Under the pieces are notes generated by a model. That model did no database searches, was not told where the DNA came from, and worked only from the letters and a program-made list of their open reading frames with translations. DNA of 64,000 nt from Plantago elongata. Lineage: Eukaryota; Streptophyta; Magnoliopsida; Lamiales; Plantaginaceae. Shown piece after piece: positions 25,199 to 37,218 of this stretch. The stretch is taken from the NCBI GenBank assembly GCA_036897095.1, contig JAYMSP010000071.1:1-64000 (forward strand). Reading direction: 5' to 3'. The position numbers and the translations under genes were made by a program. Numbering within the stretch: the first letter of the stretch is position 1; each line of letters opens with the position of its first letter.

Positions 25199-25206
25199 TA
25201 TAAATA
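25199..25206 (+). promoter_or_regulatory. TATA box of NFXL1
   Basis: TATAAATA about 50 bases before the (GA)n tract and 350 bases before the start codon. Transcription would start near 25230. Confidence 0.55.
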
Positions 25207-25252
25207 AGTATTCCCAGCTCCATACATATCTCCATTTTCACCACTATATCCT

Positions 25253-25253
<1 letters not shown>

Positions 25254-25276
<23 letters not shown>
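25254..25276. repeat. (GA)n microsatellite in NFXL1 5' UTR
   Basis: About eleven GA units in the predicted leader, a common plant 5' UTR feature. Confidence 0.9.
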
Positions 25277-25283
<7 letters not shown>

Positions 25284-25328
25284 CTTGAAAAACGCAAACG
25301 AAAGAGAGGGAAAAGGAACAAGAAGAAG

Positions 25329-25486
25329 GTAATTTCTATACTCTTATCGATCTCAATATCACCTAATTAGGTTTTACTTTGTTTCAAATTCTATTCGCTT
25401 GTCAATTTCATTCTGTATCCTATTGATTGATTGATTACATGTTCGAATTTTGCCTGATCGTTTTTCGTAATTTTTGTTTTCTGTAG
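25329..25486 (+). other. 5' UTR intron of NFXL1
   Basis: Donor AGAAGAAG|GTAATT and acceptor TTTTCTGTAG|AATTAG. The start codon follows in the second leader exon. Confidence 0.6.
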
Positions 25487-25549
25487 AATTAGGGCGGTTG
25501 CCGATTGTTCATTTCTGGTTTCGAGGGCGACTTGTTTGTTAATCAGAAT

Positions 25550-28500
25550 ATGAGCGCATCTGAGCAAATCAATCAAAGGGAGAATACCAATAATAACAAT
25601 CAGCGACATAGAAATCCTAATCATTTTCGCAATAACCGTCAGTGGGTGCCTCGTGGTGGTTATCCAGCTCCTGCGTCAGCTGTAGCTCCATCTGTTGAGG
25701 GTTCGAGCCGTGATTTGGGGGTGAATGGTACGGAGTCGGTTAACAGGTCGGCCAGGCCTATTTTGGCTACACCTACAGTTGGTGATGGTTCTGGGCTTAA
25801 TTTGGGGGTGAATGGTGGAGAGCAGAGGGCGGTGAGGCCGGTTCATCAGCAGCGGAATGATGGGAGTTATGGGTCGAGAGGAAATCCACCGGCGCGTTAT
25901 GCTAATAATCAGAGAGGCAATAGGGGCCGGGGGAAGAGTAATGGTCAAGTGGATAATGCTAGGGCAGCGAGGGACTCCAGCCTGCCGCAACTTGTTCAAG
26001 AAATTCAGGATAAGCTTTCGAAAGGATCGATTGAGTGCATGATTTGTTATGAAATGGTTAGGAGATCTTCGCCTGTCTGGTCATGCTCCAGCTGTTACTC
26101 GATCTTTCACCTAAGCTGCATCAAGAAATGGGCAAGGGCTCCTACTTCCGTTGATCTGTTGGCTGAAATGAATCAGGGGTTTAATTGGCGTTGCCCTGGA
26201 TGTCAATCTGTGCAGCTCACAACAACCAAGGAGATCAGATATGTCTGCTTTTGTGGGAAGAGGCCGGACCCTCCTTCAGATTTGTACTTGACTCCGCATT
26301 CTTGTGGAGAGTCATGTGGGAAACGGTTGGAAAGGGAGCTGCCCGGTAGCGGCATAAGCAAGGAGGATATATGCCCTCATACCTGTGTTTTACAATGCCA
26401 CCCAGGCCCATGCCCTCCTTGTAAGGCTTTTGCTCCTCCTCGTAAATGCCCTTGTGGGAAGAAGGTTATTACCACAAGATGCTCTGATCGGGAATCTGCT
26501 GTCACATGTGGGCAAAGGTGTGATAAACTGCTTGATTGTGGGAGGCATCATTGTGAGAGTGTCTGCCACTTGGGTCCTTGTGATCCTTGCCAGGTTGTTG
26601 TGAATGCATCTTGTTTCTGCAAGAAAAAGAAAGAGGCTGTGCTTTGTGGAGAGATGTCTGTGAAGGGAGAAATCAAAGTAGAAGATGGCGTTTTCTCATG
26701 CAGCTGCGTCTGTGAGAAGGAACTCAACTGTGGTAACCATAACTGCGGTGAAATTTGCCATCCAGGTCCATGCGGGGAATGTGAGATGTTGCCAGGAACT
26801 GTCAAGACATGCTGCTGTGGTAAAACAAACTTAAAGGAGGATAGACAGAGTTGTTTGGATCCCATCCCAACTTGTACACAGAATTGTGGGAAGCTTCTCC
26901 CGTGTGGCTTGCATCATTGTCAGGATGTATGCCATACTGGGGTTTGCTCCCCATGCTGTGTCATTGTCAGTCAAACCTGTCGGTGTGGGTCAACTTCAAG
27001 AACTGTGGAGTGCTATAAAACTCTTCAGGAGAATGATAGATATACATGTGATAAATCTTGTGGTCGGAAGAAAACCTGTGGAAGACACAGATGCAGTGAG
27101 AAGTGTTGCCCTCTGTCTAATTCCAACAATTCGGCGTCTGTTGGTTGGGATCCACATTTGTGTTCGATGACATGTGAGAAGAAGCTAAGGTGCGGGCAAC
27201 ATTCTTGTGTTTCTCTGTGTCACAGTGGTCACTGTCCTCCCTGCCTGGAGACTATCTTTATTGACTTGACTTGTGCTTGTGGAGGAACTTCAATTCCACC
27301 TCCACTGCCTTGTGGTACACCTCTTCCTTCATGTCAGTTGACTTGCTCTATACCTCAACCATGTGGTCATGCAGCTTCACATATCTGTCATTTTGGGGAT
27401 TGTCCTCCGTGCTCAGTCCCTATCGTGAAGGAGTGTGTTGGTGGACATGTAAATCTACGAAATATACCCTGTGGGTCAAAAGATATCAGGTGTAATAAAC
27501 TCTGTGGAAAGCCTAGGCAGTGTGGATTGCATGCTTGCTCTAGATTGTGTCATCCATCACAATGTGATACTTCCTCAGGGTCAGCCTCTGGTCCGAGGAC
27601 GTCTTGTGGGCAGACGTGTGGTGCTCCAAGAAGAGACTGCAGGCATACATGCGCATCGCCCTGTCACCCTTCCTCGACATGTCCTGATGTAAGATGTGAA
27701 TTCCCTGTTACCATTACTTGTTCATGTGGCCGGATATCTGCAGCTGTTCCCTGTGATGCTGGAGGTAGCTATGGTGGATACAGTATTGATGCTGTTCTGG
27801 AAGCCTCTATACTTCAAAAGCTCCCTGCACCTCTACAACCTGTTGAGGGAAATGGCCAAAAGGTTCCGCTGGGTCAAAGGAAATTTATGTGTGATGATGA
27901 ATGTGCAAAATCAGAGCGTAAAAAGGTTCTTGCTGATGCTTTTGGTGTTGCTTCCCCAAATCTGGAAGCACTTCAATTTGGTGACACTGCAGCGGTATCT
28001 GAAGTGCTTTCAGACCTGCTTAGGCGTGATGCTAAGTGGGTATTAGCTGTGGAAGAGAGGTGTAAGTATCTTGTACTCGGCAGAAGCAGGGGTGGTGTTA
28101 ATACCCTTAAAGTCCATGTATTTTGCCCAATGTTGAAGGAGAAGAGAGATGCTGTGAGGCTAATAGCGGAAAGGTGGAAACTCTCTGTTAGTTCTGCGGG
28201 TTGGGAGCCAAAAAGATTTGTTGTGGTTCATGTTACACCGAAGTCCAAGGCCCCAGCTCGTGTCCTTGGTGTTAAATGTTCCACTCCTAGTAACATGTTG
28301 CAACCGCAGATTTTTGATCCTCTTGTAGACATGGATCCTAGGCTTGTTGTTGCTCTATTTGATATGCCTAGGGAGGCTGATATTAGTGCCTTAATTTTGA
28401 GGTTTGGTGGTGAGTGTGAATTAGTCTGGTTGAACGATAAGAATGCATTATCTGTCTTTAGTGATCCAGGCCGGGCCGCAACTGCGATGAGGAGACTGGA

Positions 28501-28966
28501 CCAGGGCTCTGTGTATCATGGTGCTGTGGGGTTTTCGCAAAACGGTGCTGCAAGTTCGGTCCCTAATGCATGGGGCTCTGCTGCTGGATCAAAAAATGGG
28601 ATTACAGCATCTGTTTCTGCTGTATCAAAAGCAAATCCATGGAAGAAGATGATTTTGAAAGATTCTGATTGGAAGGATAGTAACAGTTCGTGGGGTGCTG
28701 AAGAGGGCTCTGTAAATGTTGCTGATTCCGAAGTACCTGTTCGAAAAGAGAAGGAAAGTTCAGTTTCTTCCTCAAGCAACAGGTGGAGTGTTCTGGAATC
28801 AGGAAACCCATCAAAGTTGGCTGTTGAATCTACCAACAAAGTGGAGCTCAAAGAACAGGTACAAATATCAGGTTCTAAGCCAGAATTGTGTGATCCAAGT
28901 TTGCCAGTGCCGGCTGATGATAAGTCTGGTGACGTGGTGGAGGATTGGGAGAAGGCCTATGATTGA
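25550..28966 (+). CDS. NFXL1: NF-X1-type zinc finger protein NFXL1
   Basis: Homologue of human NF-X1, which in plants modulates stress and defence responses as a nuclear regulator with probable E3 ubiquitin ligase activity. The whole 1138-residue coding part is one exon. The N-terminus (1-150) is rich in Asn, Arg and Gly. A RING-type Cys/His domain starts at about residue 162 (CMICYEMV) and ends near CPGCQ. A long array of NF-X1 zinc fingers follows (about 245-735), with repeated CGxHxCxxxCHxGxCxxC patterns such as CGRHHCESVCHLGPCDPC. A region resembling an R3H domain lies near residues 840-910. The C-terminus is Ser/Trp/Lys-rich, with WKDSNSSWGAEEGS, and ends VVEDWEKAYD. I chose the ATG at 25550; the open frame extends 15 codons further up but without an ATG. 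The N-terminal half has a small internal duplication (LGVNGxE...RP twice). Confidence 0.95.
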   Translation: MSASEQINQRENTNNNNQRHRNPNHFRNNRQWVPRGGYPAPASAVAPSVEGSSRDLGVNGTESVNRSARPILATPTVGDGSGLNLGVNGGEQRAVRPVHQQRNDGSYGSRGNPPARYANNQRGNRGRGKSNGQVDNARAARDSSLPQLVQEIQDKLSKGSIECMICYEMVRRSSPVWSCSSCYSIFHLSCIKKWARAPTSVDLLAEMNQGFNWRCPGCQSVQLTTTKEIRYVCFCGKRPDPPSDLYLTPHSCGESCGKRLERELPGSGISKEDICPHTCVLQCHPGPCPPCKAFAPPRKCPCGKKVITTRCSDRESAVTCGQRCDKLLDCGRHHCESVCHLGPCDPCQVVVNASCFCKKKKEAVLCGEMSVKGEIKVEDGVFSCSCVCEKELNCGNHNCGEICHPGPCGECEMLPGTVKTCCCGKTNLKEDRQSCLDPIPTCTQNCGKLLPCGLHHCQDVCHTGVCSPCCVIVSQTCRCGSTSRTVECYKTLQENDRYTCDKSCGRKKTCGRHRCSEKCCPLSNSNNSASVGWDPHLCSMTCEKKLRCGQHSCVSLCHSGHCPPCLETIFIDLTCACGGTSIPPPLPCGTPLPSCQLTCSIPQPCGHAASHICHFGDCPPCSVPIVKECVGGHVNLRNIPCGSKDIRCNKLCGKPRQCGLHACSRLCHPSQCDTSSGSASGPRTSCGQTCGAPRRDCRHTCASPCHPSSTCPDVRCEFPVTITCSCGRISAAVPCDAGGSYGGYSIDAVLEASILQKLPAPLQPVEGNGQKVPLGQRKFMCDDECAKSERKKVLADAFGVASPNLEALQFGDTAAVSEVLSDLLRRDAKWVLAVEERCKYLVLGRSRGGVNTLKVHVFCPMLKEKRDAVRLIAERWKLSVSSAGWEPKRFVVVHVTPKSKAPARVLGVKCSTPSNMLQPQIFDPLVDMDPRLVVALFDMPREADISALILRFGGECELVWLNDKNALSVFSDPGRAATAMRRLDQGSVYHGAVGFSQNGAASSVPNAWGSAAGSKNGITASVSAVSKANPWKKMILKDSDWKDSNSSWGAEEGSVNVADSEVPVRKEKESSVSSSSNRWSVLESGNPSKLAVESTNKVELKEQVQISGSKPELCDPSLPVPADDKSGDVVEDWEKAYD

Positions 28967-31362
28967 GAAAATATATGTTGGGTGTTATAGTTAGCATTAC
29001 TGCATTTGTGAGAGATGGTTATTTTGCTGGTTGTGTTTGTTTTGGCTTCGACGCAACCCACCTCTCATGCAGGCTGTTGCATACACTTCAGGAAAATCGA
29101 CCAGAATTTTGCAGATGTCTTACTTTTATTGCAAAGTGATTGAAAAGACATTGAACTATAATCAGTAGTTTTCAGTTGAAAACATTGCCCAAGCAAGAAA
29201 AGCTTATTTGTTTCCTCTTTTTTAGAGCAAGTAGGCTACTTGCTTGCACAGTACAATATGATCTTCAATTTTCTTCATTCGACATCCAGTTGTTAGATTG
29301 GTTCTATGCTGTGTATGCTTCAATCCAGGATCCTCTTATGGTTTCTGTACTGATAACTTTTTAGTTATCCCTGTGACCGAATTGTTCCATAGCAAATTAA
29401 CTTGGAAATTGATGACTTGGGCTATGTTTCTTGTTCAACTATTGTGATGTTATCTTCTCCCTTCCATCATTTGCTTTCCTGTTTCTAATCTTTGTCTCTA
29501 TCATACTGTACTCTTGCTATAATTGTTTTGCTGTATTCAATTTATGTGCTGTGGTAGTATTGGTCTGTGGCCAGGTACATAATTGCTTACCTCTGTGATG
29601 ATTCTCCCATCCAAGATACAACATCATGACTTACTAGTTCTTCCTAATGTTCATTTTTTGGCATATCATCTCCACTTTGTCCATAAGAAATGGACAAAGG
29701 TGTATAGATTGATCCCATCCACATGGTATACATTGTCAAGTCATTTTGTGCTGCTACTAATCAGAATCGATAAGCAGCCTATTTTGTTGTTCTGTACTAG
29801 CATCTGTTTCGGATACTTTGCTTGCTCCTGGTTGTTTCTTCTTGTGTTATTACTTGCAAACTACAGCCATTATCTTCCTGGAATGGAAATAACGTTAAGC
29901 TTCTTGTGTAGTATATTTGATTTATTGGTCGTCATATGGCGATGGCGACTACTATTTTGTTTGCAGAGTTTGATGTTGATATAGTATGAGGGTGTAAAAT
30001 ATGAACAATGCTTGTGACTTCGAACAATTTGTATATAATTTTAGAAGTTTATGCGATTATATATAGAATCGAAATGAAATGTGAAGAGAAAATATATACT
30101 TATCTTAATTGCAAGTAGCAGGTACCCAGCTGAAATGCTTGAAACGCTGATCAAATCATACTTGTAATATCTAATTGAGCCGGCAAGTCATGTGATATGC
30201 TGTTCTTGTTTAAATCAGCATCACATTCACAATAAATGGAAGGGCAACATACTGTTAGGTATTTGTATTCTGTAGGACCAAGAAATAATGTTTGCTTTCG
30301 AATTGGATTTTTTGTGCTGGTAAAATTCAATACGAGTTGAGAGAATTCAATTTTAGTTCGGTTAATTTTTGCTAGGCCTTCGACCTTACTTTGCCTGATT
30401 GGCTGATTCCTATTTCTGCCATTAATTTATGGTTATGAACTAGATCTATAGTCAATTACGTTAGGTAAGCAACTAATAATTGTTCTCAAATTAATAAGCA
30501 TTCAAGCGCCACGAATTGCTCACCTAGCATGTAAACATATAGAATTGCGAAGTCGAAACTATTGTCCTTACTAATAATTATTTGAATTCATATTATAAAC
30601 TTTTACAAAGATATCACCTTTCGAAAAGACCAAATTAAAAATATTTTTATAATAAAATATGTGATGTTATATTCGTGTATCGAAAAATTTATGTATTAAG
30701 TTGGTTATAATTTATAATAATAATTAATACACTATTTACCAACGTTGAAATAATCAAAATTTTCAAGAAATAAAAAAGGAAAACTATCTTAAAGATATAA
30801 ATAAAATGATAATAATTATTTAGAATGTATTTATTATACCAATAATATTTTTAATATTATTAATTAAAATGATTATACTAGGAACAATAATACATATTAT
30901 TTTATTTATATCTTACCTCAACAACTATATTAATATAACTTGTAAATATTTTTCTAACGAAACAGACGGACTAAATAGTGCATATCTTCGTTGATTAGAA
31001 TATAACTAAAACTGAATAGTCTTCAACCCCTCATCCATACCTGTCAATTGTCATTTGAACCTCCACTCCACTCTCATAGCCTCCTTCTCTTCTAATCATC
31101 ACGAAGAAGAAGAAGACGATGTGCACACATATCTAGATTCTCCACGTGTCATTTACCCACATTTTACCATCACTCCTATTTTGTACTACTCCATATTCCA
31201 ATCCATACATATACATTACTAATACTAAACAAATACTTAAAAATATTTATTTATTATTTTTATTATTTTATTCAATTAAATTCATACTTTATTATTTATT
31301 TTTTAATTTTTTTTTAAAATTTGTATCCGGTTCATGAAAATTTTAATTTGGTACGGGAGTAG
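28967..31362. other. Spacer downstream of NFXL1
   Basis: Probably NFXL1 3' UTR at first. From about 30540 to 31300 it is very AT-rich. Short open frames near 29.2-30.0 kb lack any family pattern. I see no repeat with clear ends. Confidence 0.4.
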
Positions 31363-31369
31363 TATATAA
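31363..31369 (+). promoter_or_regulatory. TATA box of the potassium transporter gene
   Basis: TATATAA about 240 bases upstream of the predicted start codon, followed by a CT-rich leader. Confidence 0.45.
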
Positions 31370-31610
31370 CTACCTACCTTTCTTCTTCTTCCTTAGTGTA
31401 ATCCGTCTGCAAATCCAAACATCGGACTAAACTATCGCATTCTCTGTCTTCTTCTGTTCCATTACATAACATAACACACATTGTTTCTTTCTTGCCAGTT
31501 TTCTCTTCTCAAAACAAACTTGTCCCAACCCAAAATCCAGCTTTTCACTCAACACTACTAAAAAAATCCAATCTTTTTCTTTCTTGCTCACTCGTGAATT
31601 GATACACTCG

Positions 31611-34600
31611 ATGGATGCTTTGTCGATCACCAGCCCTCCTTGTTATGACTCTTTTAAGGTTGCTTAATTCACCCCTTTTTGCTCTCTTTACATTTTATGG
31701 TATGGACTGGTATACTATATATATTACCTGCTTTTAGCTCTTTACATTTGCTTCTTTCTGGGATGTTTGTTTTCTCTCTTTAAGTTAGTAAGACTCGTAA
31801 AAAACTTGATTTTTCATAACTAGTGCAAAGAAGGAGAGGGATATGATTTTCTTATCATTTAGGAAAATCGAGTTTTACTATAATTTGAGGAGAATCATGG
31901 GAGTAGTAAGTAGGATTGATTCTGATTTTCAGTATCTTGTTATGATGACATTTGTAGTTATGATGAAAGTTAGTGTTTTTTTATCTTTTGGGTAAGTGCA
32001 TTTATTTTTCTTGTTTGGCACCTAAAGAGATGATTGATATCTGGTGTAGGTGTTATCTAATAAAGGGCAAGGACTATGTTTTAATATCAGTGATGTATTA
32101 TTAATGGGAATTCTTCAATGATACTGCCTGCCTGCAAATCTTTTAGTTTTATAATTCATGATTAGCATTTAGTCAGATGTTTTCTGTGTTTGGTGTCAAA
32201 CTTGGCTAGTTAGTGCTTGTTTACATCATGGATGAAGCCTGGAGTAGAGTGGAATTTCATAGAGGGATATTGCAACATGGATTCGGAAAATTCTTCCGAA
32301 CTTGTGGGCTATATTTAGTCAACTCGATCTTGTACCCCGTAAGCTTAATTGTGGTGGAATTTGAACAATGTCATCTTCTCTTCAATAATTTGTGAAATCA
32401 TTTACCTGTCGACCTTGGAAATGTACAGCTCAATATGCCTTATTGAGCTGCTTCATCTCCATCAACAGAAACGACCTTTCCCTTGGATTTGAAGTTGTTT
32501 TTTTCAACTCTTACTAGCTGCTCATGTAGAGGCTAGCGGTTAGACCTTCGTGGCTTATAATCCCACATGGAGTTAAATGTGCATTATTGCAGCAAACTAT
32601 CTATTTTACATGTACCTGAGTTTTTCTCACTTGTTTTCTTAACGGATTCTTTCCGGATACATCACCACAGAAAGAAAGAAAAAACCTTGATCAGGGCTTA
32701 ATGAAGTGTTCAGACAGCATCTATAAACCTGTAAGAGTCGGAAGTTTGAATGTAAAAAAATTCACTCATCTTCCCTATAGTTTAGGATGCTTTTGGAAAT
32801 AGTTCTGGGTAGGTTGTAGTTCTGAGTGTTTCTGACGAGTTATCTCACTGCAATGTTTTTGTTGCGAGCTATTAACTTAATACATGTGGCCATCACTATT
32901 TAGTTCACATTGACACTTCTGTTGAAATCTCAGAACTAACTTGTAGGTTGATGCATCTCCAATTTCCATCTACTCCTTTCAGAATATTTGGATTGGTAGA
33001 CAGTATAAACATGCCTCTCTGTTCGGATTTTCTATTTCAACACTTGCAGCAGGTTTATTTCAACACTGCAGAAGAATTCAAGAATATTATTTGTATTTAT
33101 CCTGTTCATTTTATTTCAATGTGCAGAAGGAGACATGGAGGCATACACTCCTCTTATCGTTTCAAAGTCTTGGAGTGGTATACGGTCGCTTGAGTACAGC
33201 ACCGTTGTATGTATTTGAATCAATAAAGAGGAAAGATCTTGAATCAAGAGATGAGATTCATGAGCTCTTTTCATTTATTTTCTGGACATTAACCATCATT
33301 CCCTTGCTGAAGTACGCTTTTATTGTACTGAGGGCTGATGATGATGGAGAAGGTAATGATCTTGAAAATTCTTTAAATTAATTGATATCAATATAGCATC
33401 ACTTACAATTGTACTCAAGATTTTTATGCATTTTTCCAGGTGGTCCATTTTCACTTTACTCATTGCTCTGCAGACATGCAAGAGTGGGGCTTATCCCATC
33501 TAACAGACTTTCTGGCAAGATTGTCCATCATGAAGAAGTTTCTTGTAAAGGGAAACTGGAAACAAAAGCAAAAAAGGCTATGGAGAAACATAAAAGCATT
33601 CAGTATATACTCTTGTTGACGGCTTTGCTTGGTGCCTGCATGATATTATGTGATGCCGTACTCACCCCTGCGATTTCTGGTTTGTTGATTAAAGTCTAGG
33701 GTGTTAGTCTTCATTGTGTAGCTTTAGTCACTCTTATTAACAAGAGTAACCAACTAAATCTTATATATTGTGCTATCCAGTATTATCAGCAACTTCTGGT
33801 CTTGCGAGATCAATGGCAAAGATATCCGCTAAATGTAAGAGCTTTCAGCATCTTTAGTACTCTATGATTGCTCTTGATGTTTTGGGAAACACTTGGTTTA
33901 TCTAAATTTATCTGTTTATTATCTTTTTCTCCGGAGGTTTAAGAATCTAAAAGTTGTTTTGCTGTGCCAGTTTCCTCTTCAGATAAGGCGAAGGACCATG
34001 TTGCACAAGTCCTGCTAAAATGTAAGTTGTTGGATTGAAGATTAACTGATTCATGTGAATAGAAACATCTATTTGCTATTTCCTCAGTTGTTGAAAATTT
34101 TACCAATTTGCCTCCCAAATACATGGAGACATTCTACAATCATCCCAAAGCATGTGATTTTTGCTTTTCACTGAACTTTCTAACAAGTTCAAGTTTTTAT
34201 TTCCAGGGGTACCAACTCCTGCAGCATGCGCAATTTTAGTTTGCCTTTTCACTCTGCAGCATCATGGAACCAAGAGAATTGGGTTCATTTTTGCTCCAGT
34301 GGTCATCCTGTGGCTCTTCTCCATCTGTGGTTTCGGTATATACAACATGATGCATTCTGATATAAGCGTCCTCCACGCGATCTCCCCCGTGTACATGTTC
34401 AGGTTCATGAAGAAAATTAGAGCTGGGCACTGGGAACTACTAAGCAGCATAGCCTTGTGTATTGCAGGTTTGTTTAGTGTCCTGAAACCAATGTGCTTTG
34501 TTGTCAACTCCCTATCTTAATTGACTAGCAAACTAATCTCAATCTGATCTTCCGATCCATCTTGCTACTAGGAACCGAGGGTATGTTTGCAGATTTGGGT

Positions 34601-36598
34601 CATTTTTCCAAGAAGTCAATTAAGGTATGTAATGCTCGTGTCTTAGTGAATTTACGTGCAAACATTTATAGTTCTGAATGTAATTTTGTTAGAGAATGAA
34701 CAATCATTTAAAGGCAAAACGAGAGTAAGGATTAACCATTGCTATACATAGATAGATACCATAAGAATTCCTTCGCTTTGATGCAGATCACTTTCATATG
34801 CTTCATATATCCAGTCCTTCTGTTCACTTATGCTGGACAAGCTGCATTTATCTACAAGTATTTTGATAGTGATGCTGTTTTCCATCTCAGTGAATCTATA
34901 CCAAACAGTAAGCTTTGTATTCCTCTTTGTTATACTCATGATGATTTTCTCTCCAATAAGCAGAAAGTTTTACCTTTTTTGTTTTTATCATTCCATATTT
35001 CCATCCTCAGAGAATCTTCAGCATGTATTTGCGGTGTTAGCCATATTTGCTTCGGCGGTTGGAAGTCAAGCAACAATCACAGCTGGTTTCTCCATAATAA
35101 ACCAATGTCAAGCGCTTGACTGCTTTCCCAGAGTAAAAATTGTCCATACATCAAAAAAAATCCTGGGGCAAGTTTATGTTCCCGATCTCAACTGGGTGTT
35201 TATGGTTTTAAGCATAGCATTTACAGTTGGTTTGCACGACATATCAAAACTTGGAAAAGCAGTAGGTATGATCCGTCTTTGTTTGTTCTGTTGGTTTTGT
35301 TGAATTAAAATACATACAGGAATAATAGGTTCAGGGTAAATGCACGAGCATCGCCTTTTTCCCCCCCTTAATTGCATGAACCTGTTTCTGTCTTTTGAAA
35401 CTCCCAGCCTGTGGCTTAAATTTAGAACATTTTGTTATAAACAGAAAGCTTCCATATTTGACATATGTGATTCCATCAAGTGTCAGCAAATCAAACGATC
35501 TTTATCGCAGGTCTGGCTGTCACTTCTGGGATGCTAGTGACTACTTGCTTAATGTGTCTTGTGATTTCTTTATGTTGGGAGAAAAGCATGTTCATATCAC
35601 TGGGCTTTTTACTCTTCTTCGGCTCTATCGAAGCTATATATCTCTCCACAACTTTGATGAACTTCTTCCGAGGTGCCTGGTGTTTAGCCATCTTGTTTGT
35701 GCTTTTCATGACAATCATGACTGCCTGGCACTATGGTACTCTCAAGAAGTATGAATTCGACAATGAGAACAAAGTCTCGATCGAGTGGCTCACTGATTAC
35801 AGCCCAGCCCTTGGTGTGGCCCGATTACCAGGCATTGGTTTTGTTTACTCGGATGTTGATATAGGAATACCTGCTTTCTTCACCCACTTTGTCACAAACG
35901 TTCCCGCATTTCATCAGGTTTTGATTTTCGTATCTTTCAAGTCTTCACCGGTGCCCCATGTACCCGAAAACCGGCGGTACCTTATCGGGCGAGTCGGCCC
36001 GAAAGAGTACAAGATTTATCGTTGCATTGTACGGTATGGTTATCGTGATAATGTCAGGGATACAGATGATTTCGAGGATCACATTGTTAGCTCGATCGGA
36101 GAGTTTATTGCGAGAGAAGAATATGATATTGAGGCCCTGGCTTCGCCAGAAGGAAAGATGATTGTTCTTGGAAGCCCCCTGGATGACGAAAACACTGTCC
36201 GGAACACTTTTATCCCGATGGCCGACTCCAGCTCAAGTAAGAGTGAGATAACATTAAGCCATAATAGCTCTCAGCGGAGTTTGTTAGACGTTCCATCAGG
36301 AAGTGCTAATCCCCCGGCTGTTAAAAAGAAACGTGTCCGTTTCATGCTGCCACCAAAGAGCCCGCATATGCGCCCATCGGTTCGGCAGGAGCTTCAAGAG
36401 ATTATTGATGCTAGGGATAGCGGGACGGCTTATTTTCTGGGGCAGTCACATTTGTTGGCAAGGAAAGGTTCAAATTTCTTCAAGAATTTGATGATATTGA
36501 TTTATGTTTTCCTTGACAGGAATAGCAGAGAGCCTCCAGTTGCTCTTAATATTCCAAATGCTGCTCTGTTGGAAGTTGGTACTGTTTATATAATCTAA
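31611..36598 (+). CDS. HAK/KUP/KT potassium transporter
   Basis: K+ (proton-coupled) transporter of the KUP family, membrane located. Ten exons: 31611-31658, 33127-33352, 33440-33679, 33781-33834, 33971-34021, 34207-34467, 34572-34624, 34787-34907, 35011-35265, 35511-36598; 798 residues with about twelve hydrophobic segments and a long hydrophilic C-terminus. Recognisable family stretches are [76 protein letters not shown] and RYGYRD. The usual GDLGTSPLY after transmembrane segment 1 reads GRLSTAPLY (residues 36-44), and the usual DGVLTPAIS reads DAVLTPAIS. The first exon gives only 16 residues ([16 protein letters not shown]) before a 1.47-kb intron, so the start is less sure than the rest. 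I cannot assign the exact family cluster. Confidence 0.9.
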
Positions 36599-37218
36599 TG
36601 GATCTGTTAGTAGTAATCTATGATATCCATATATGTACAAGGTTAGAAAAACCTGGTACTCATACATAGTTATGTATGTACTCCTTGAAGAAAATATAGC
36701 TTTTCTGCTTCAATTTTATTGCTCAAGGAACCAATATGGCCCCGGTTTTGCAAAACTAATTGAAAATGTTGCTGATAGTTGATCAGGTAACTTTTTTTTC
36801 CAACAAGATAACTTGATTAGCTTCTCAAACCAGTTAGATCGTTTGAAAAGTTGTACGAGCTTTTTATTAAAAAAAACACATGGAGCTGAAAAGTTAGTGA
36901 TAAACCGGGACTATATCTCGCAGTAAATATGTTGTACTACTACATTATTCAATATAAAGATTAGCTAGTATCAGAGTATACGAAGTCCAAAATAAAGTTT
37001 CTTCTATGGATTGGGTTAGGTGAGAAACGTTTCATATGTTCATGTGGTCCAACCAGTACCAAGAATACAAGAAAGAGAAACCAAAGGACTAGAATGAACA
37101 AGGCTCAGACTTTGCCGATGTACAGGAGTCAGGATAGATCCGAAGGAGAATTTCATCCTTTATTCGAAACAAGTGCAGGAATCTGGACAAAGGGGCTGAT
37201 GCAAAAGTATTTACCAAA
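36599..37218. other. Convergent intergenic region
   Basis: It lies between the transporter and PYD1, which end toward each other, and holds the probable 3' UTRs. No other feature was seen. Confidence 0.4.

Noticed and set aside
25676-26865. Minus-strand and off-frame readings within NFXL1
   Set aside because: Shadows of the Cys-rich zinc-finger array.
29583-29984. Plus-strand frame of 133 codons downstream of NFXL1
   Set aside because: Hydrophobic, Leu/Phe/Cys-rich composition expected from T-rich DNA. No ordered family motifs.
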